Translations under genes and position numbers: made by a program
From: CAWCQC01 sp963819905
GTDB lineage: Bacteria; Actinomycetota; Thermoleophilia; Gaiellales; Gaiellaceae
Direction: 5' to 3'
Assembly: GCA_963819905.1 (NCBI GenBank)
Contig: CAWFXP010000001.1
Location: 186,001-250,000 of the forward strand
Length of the DNA stretch: 64,000 bases
In this document: piece after piece, positions 63,158 through 64,000 of the stretch
Position numbering within the stretch: the stretch's first letter is position 1
How the letters are laid out: the number at the start of each line of letters is the position of its first letter
The notes under the pieces: generated by a model
Databases searched by the model: none
What the model was told of the DNA's origin: nothing
Seen by the model: only the letters and a program-made list of their open reading frames with translations

Positions 63158-63961
63158 ATGTCATCTCAGAAGTACTTGTTGGCAGATCAGCCCTCGGAGT
63201 TGGAGCGGCTGCAACTCCAGTCGCGCGTGTGGGAGCCGAGCGGTCGTCGTCTTCTCGACGAGATCGGCGAGGGTCGTGGGGCGCGCGTCGTTGACCTCGG
63301 TTGCGGCGCGATCGGCTGGCTGCGACTGCTGAGCGAGTGGGTCGGCCCCGACGGACAGGTGGTGGGGACCGACATCGACGAGGCGTTGCTTGGCGCCGCT
63401 GGACACTTCGTGGTTACGGAGGAACTCGGCAACGTCGTACTCGTGAAGGACGACCTCTTCGCGAGCCAGCTCGAGTCGTCCTCGTTCGATCTCGTCCATG
63501 CCAGGTTCCAGATCGCGCCGCTCGGTCGCGGCTCGGCCCAGATGTCTACCCACGTCCGGCTCCTCCGTCCGGGAGGCACGGTGGTGTTGGAGGAGTGGGA
63601 TGTGAGCTCATGGCACCTGAACCCTCCTGCGCCTGCACTGCACAGGCTGATCGAGCTCATCGGAGAGGCGTTCGTGCTCTCCGGCGGGGAAATGGACGCC
63701 GGACGCAAACTGCTCGAGCTGCTCCGCAGCTTCGACATCGACGGGAACGTCCGGGCCGAGATCGTGGCGCTGCCTCCGGGTCACCCCTATCTGCGGGTGC
63801 CGTTGCAGTTCGCAACCGCATTGGAACAACGGTTGCTGTCCTTGGTGACGGCCGACGAGCTGGCGCAGCTTCGAAGAGACGGGGAGGCTGAGCTCGAGGA
63901 GCCCGGCCGCTGGGGAACCACATTCACGCTCTTGCAATGCTGGGGCCAGCGCGGCGCGTAG
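63158..63961 (+). CDS. Class I SAM-dependent methyltransferase
   Basis: 267 aa. Motif I VVDLGCGAIGWLRLLSEWV, motif II VVGTDIDEALLGAAG, motif III VLVKDDLFASQL, then FDLVHARFQIAPLGRG and LLRPGGTVVLEEWD. The N-terminus (LADQPSELERLQLQSRVWEP) and overall layout match the family of small-molecule methyltransferases that includes the gene at 60521. Start ATG 63158, 80 bases after the VOC gene. The remaining 39 bases to the window end hold nothing I can call. Confidence 0.87.
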   Translation: MSSQKYLLADQPSELERLQLQSRVWEPSGRRLLDEIGEGRGARVVDLGCGAIGWLRLLSEWVGPDGQVVGTDIDEALLGAAGHFVVTEELGNVVLVKDDLFASQLESSSFDLVHARFQIAPLGRGSAQMSTHVRLLRPGGTVVLEEWDVSSWHLNPPAPALHRLIELIGEAFVLSGGEMDAGRKLLELLRSFDIDGNVRAEIVALPPGHPYLRVPLQFATALEQRLLSLVTADELAQLRRDGEAELEEPGRWGTTFTLLQCWGQRGA

Positions 63962-64000
63962 CGGCAAGCTCTCCATCGCGACTCCCACCGATTTGTCACC

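Overview
The window is very GC-rich, gene-dense chromosomal DNA from a bacterium that is most plausibly an uncultured actinobacterium, perhaps of class Thermoleophilia. This is inference from composition, frequent GTG starts, 4-base start/stop overlaps, a FliA/WhiG-type sigma factor, split glycine decarboxylase genes, and many VOC, Usp, PRC-barrel and DUF892 stress proteins. No rRNA or marker gene in the window settles the taxonomy.

Layout: 1-2978 (minus) holds the end of a peptide-type ABC importer (permease, Tat lipoprotein binding protein) and a TenA homologue. 3066-6907 (plus) is a tightly overlapped catabolic operon (enolase-superfamily enzyme, MFS transporter, TIM-barrel amidohydrolase, Rieske ferredoxin). 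7051-9575 (minus) pairs a MetE-like enzyme with a histidine-ammonia-lyase homologue that lacks the MIO-forming triad. 9700-13621 holds ATP-grasp, VOC, SodA, uronate-dehydrogenase-like and DUF1269 genes. 13724-18871 is a catabolic cluster around a GntR/FCD regulator: a fused E1 alpha-beta dehydrogenase diverging from SDR, cupin, GntR and isomerase genes, with a palindrome in the divergent promoter region.

Two segments are bounded by direct repeats of a tRNA 3' half. Segment A (18929-23135) lies between a partial copy of tRNA-Trp and the intact tRNA-Trp gene and contains mostly gene remnants (amidase, MDR dehydrogenase, clpP) plus HicA-like, DUF1918 and glycosyltransferase genes. Segment B (42520-47547) lies between a partial copy of tRNA-Gly and the intact tRNA-Gly gene and carries essentially one large gene, a 1340-residue cyclase/nSTAND/WD40 protein. 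I see no integrase in either, so they look like decayed or non-autonomous islands.

22.5-40.5 kb holds a sigma factor, an EF-G paralogue, an aldehyde dehydrogenase, RNase H, a secreted SwmB/PEGA-type protein, a surface-glycan glycosyltransferase/methyltransferase group, a NAD-kinase-like protein and gcvPA/gcvPB. Many of these genes are cut by single-base indels at a density not seen elsewhere in the window, which most likely reflects poor consensus in this stretch. Coordinates for those genes span the reconstructed gene.

47.6-64 kb is intact: SDR and metallo-beta-lactamase genes, then a two-gene module (a small protein with a hydrophobic segment plus a 1231-residue CHAT caspase-like protease), a dimethylglycine-dehydrogenase-like enzyme, a choline-kinase-like protein, a DUF892 protein, a DUF2231-Rieske fusion, VOC dioxygenases, cupin and SAM methyltransferases. 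The CHAT module and the cyclase-STAND-WD40 island are the best candidates for undescribed signalling or conflict systems.
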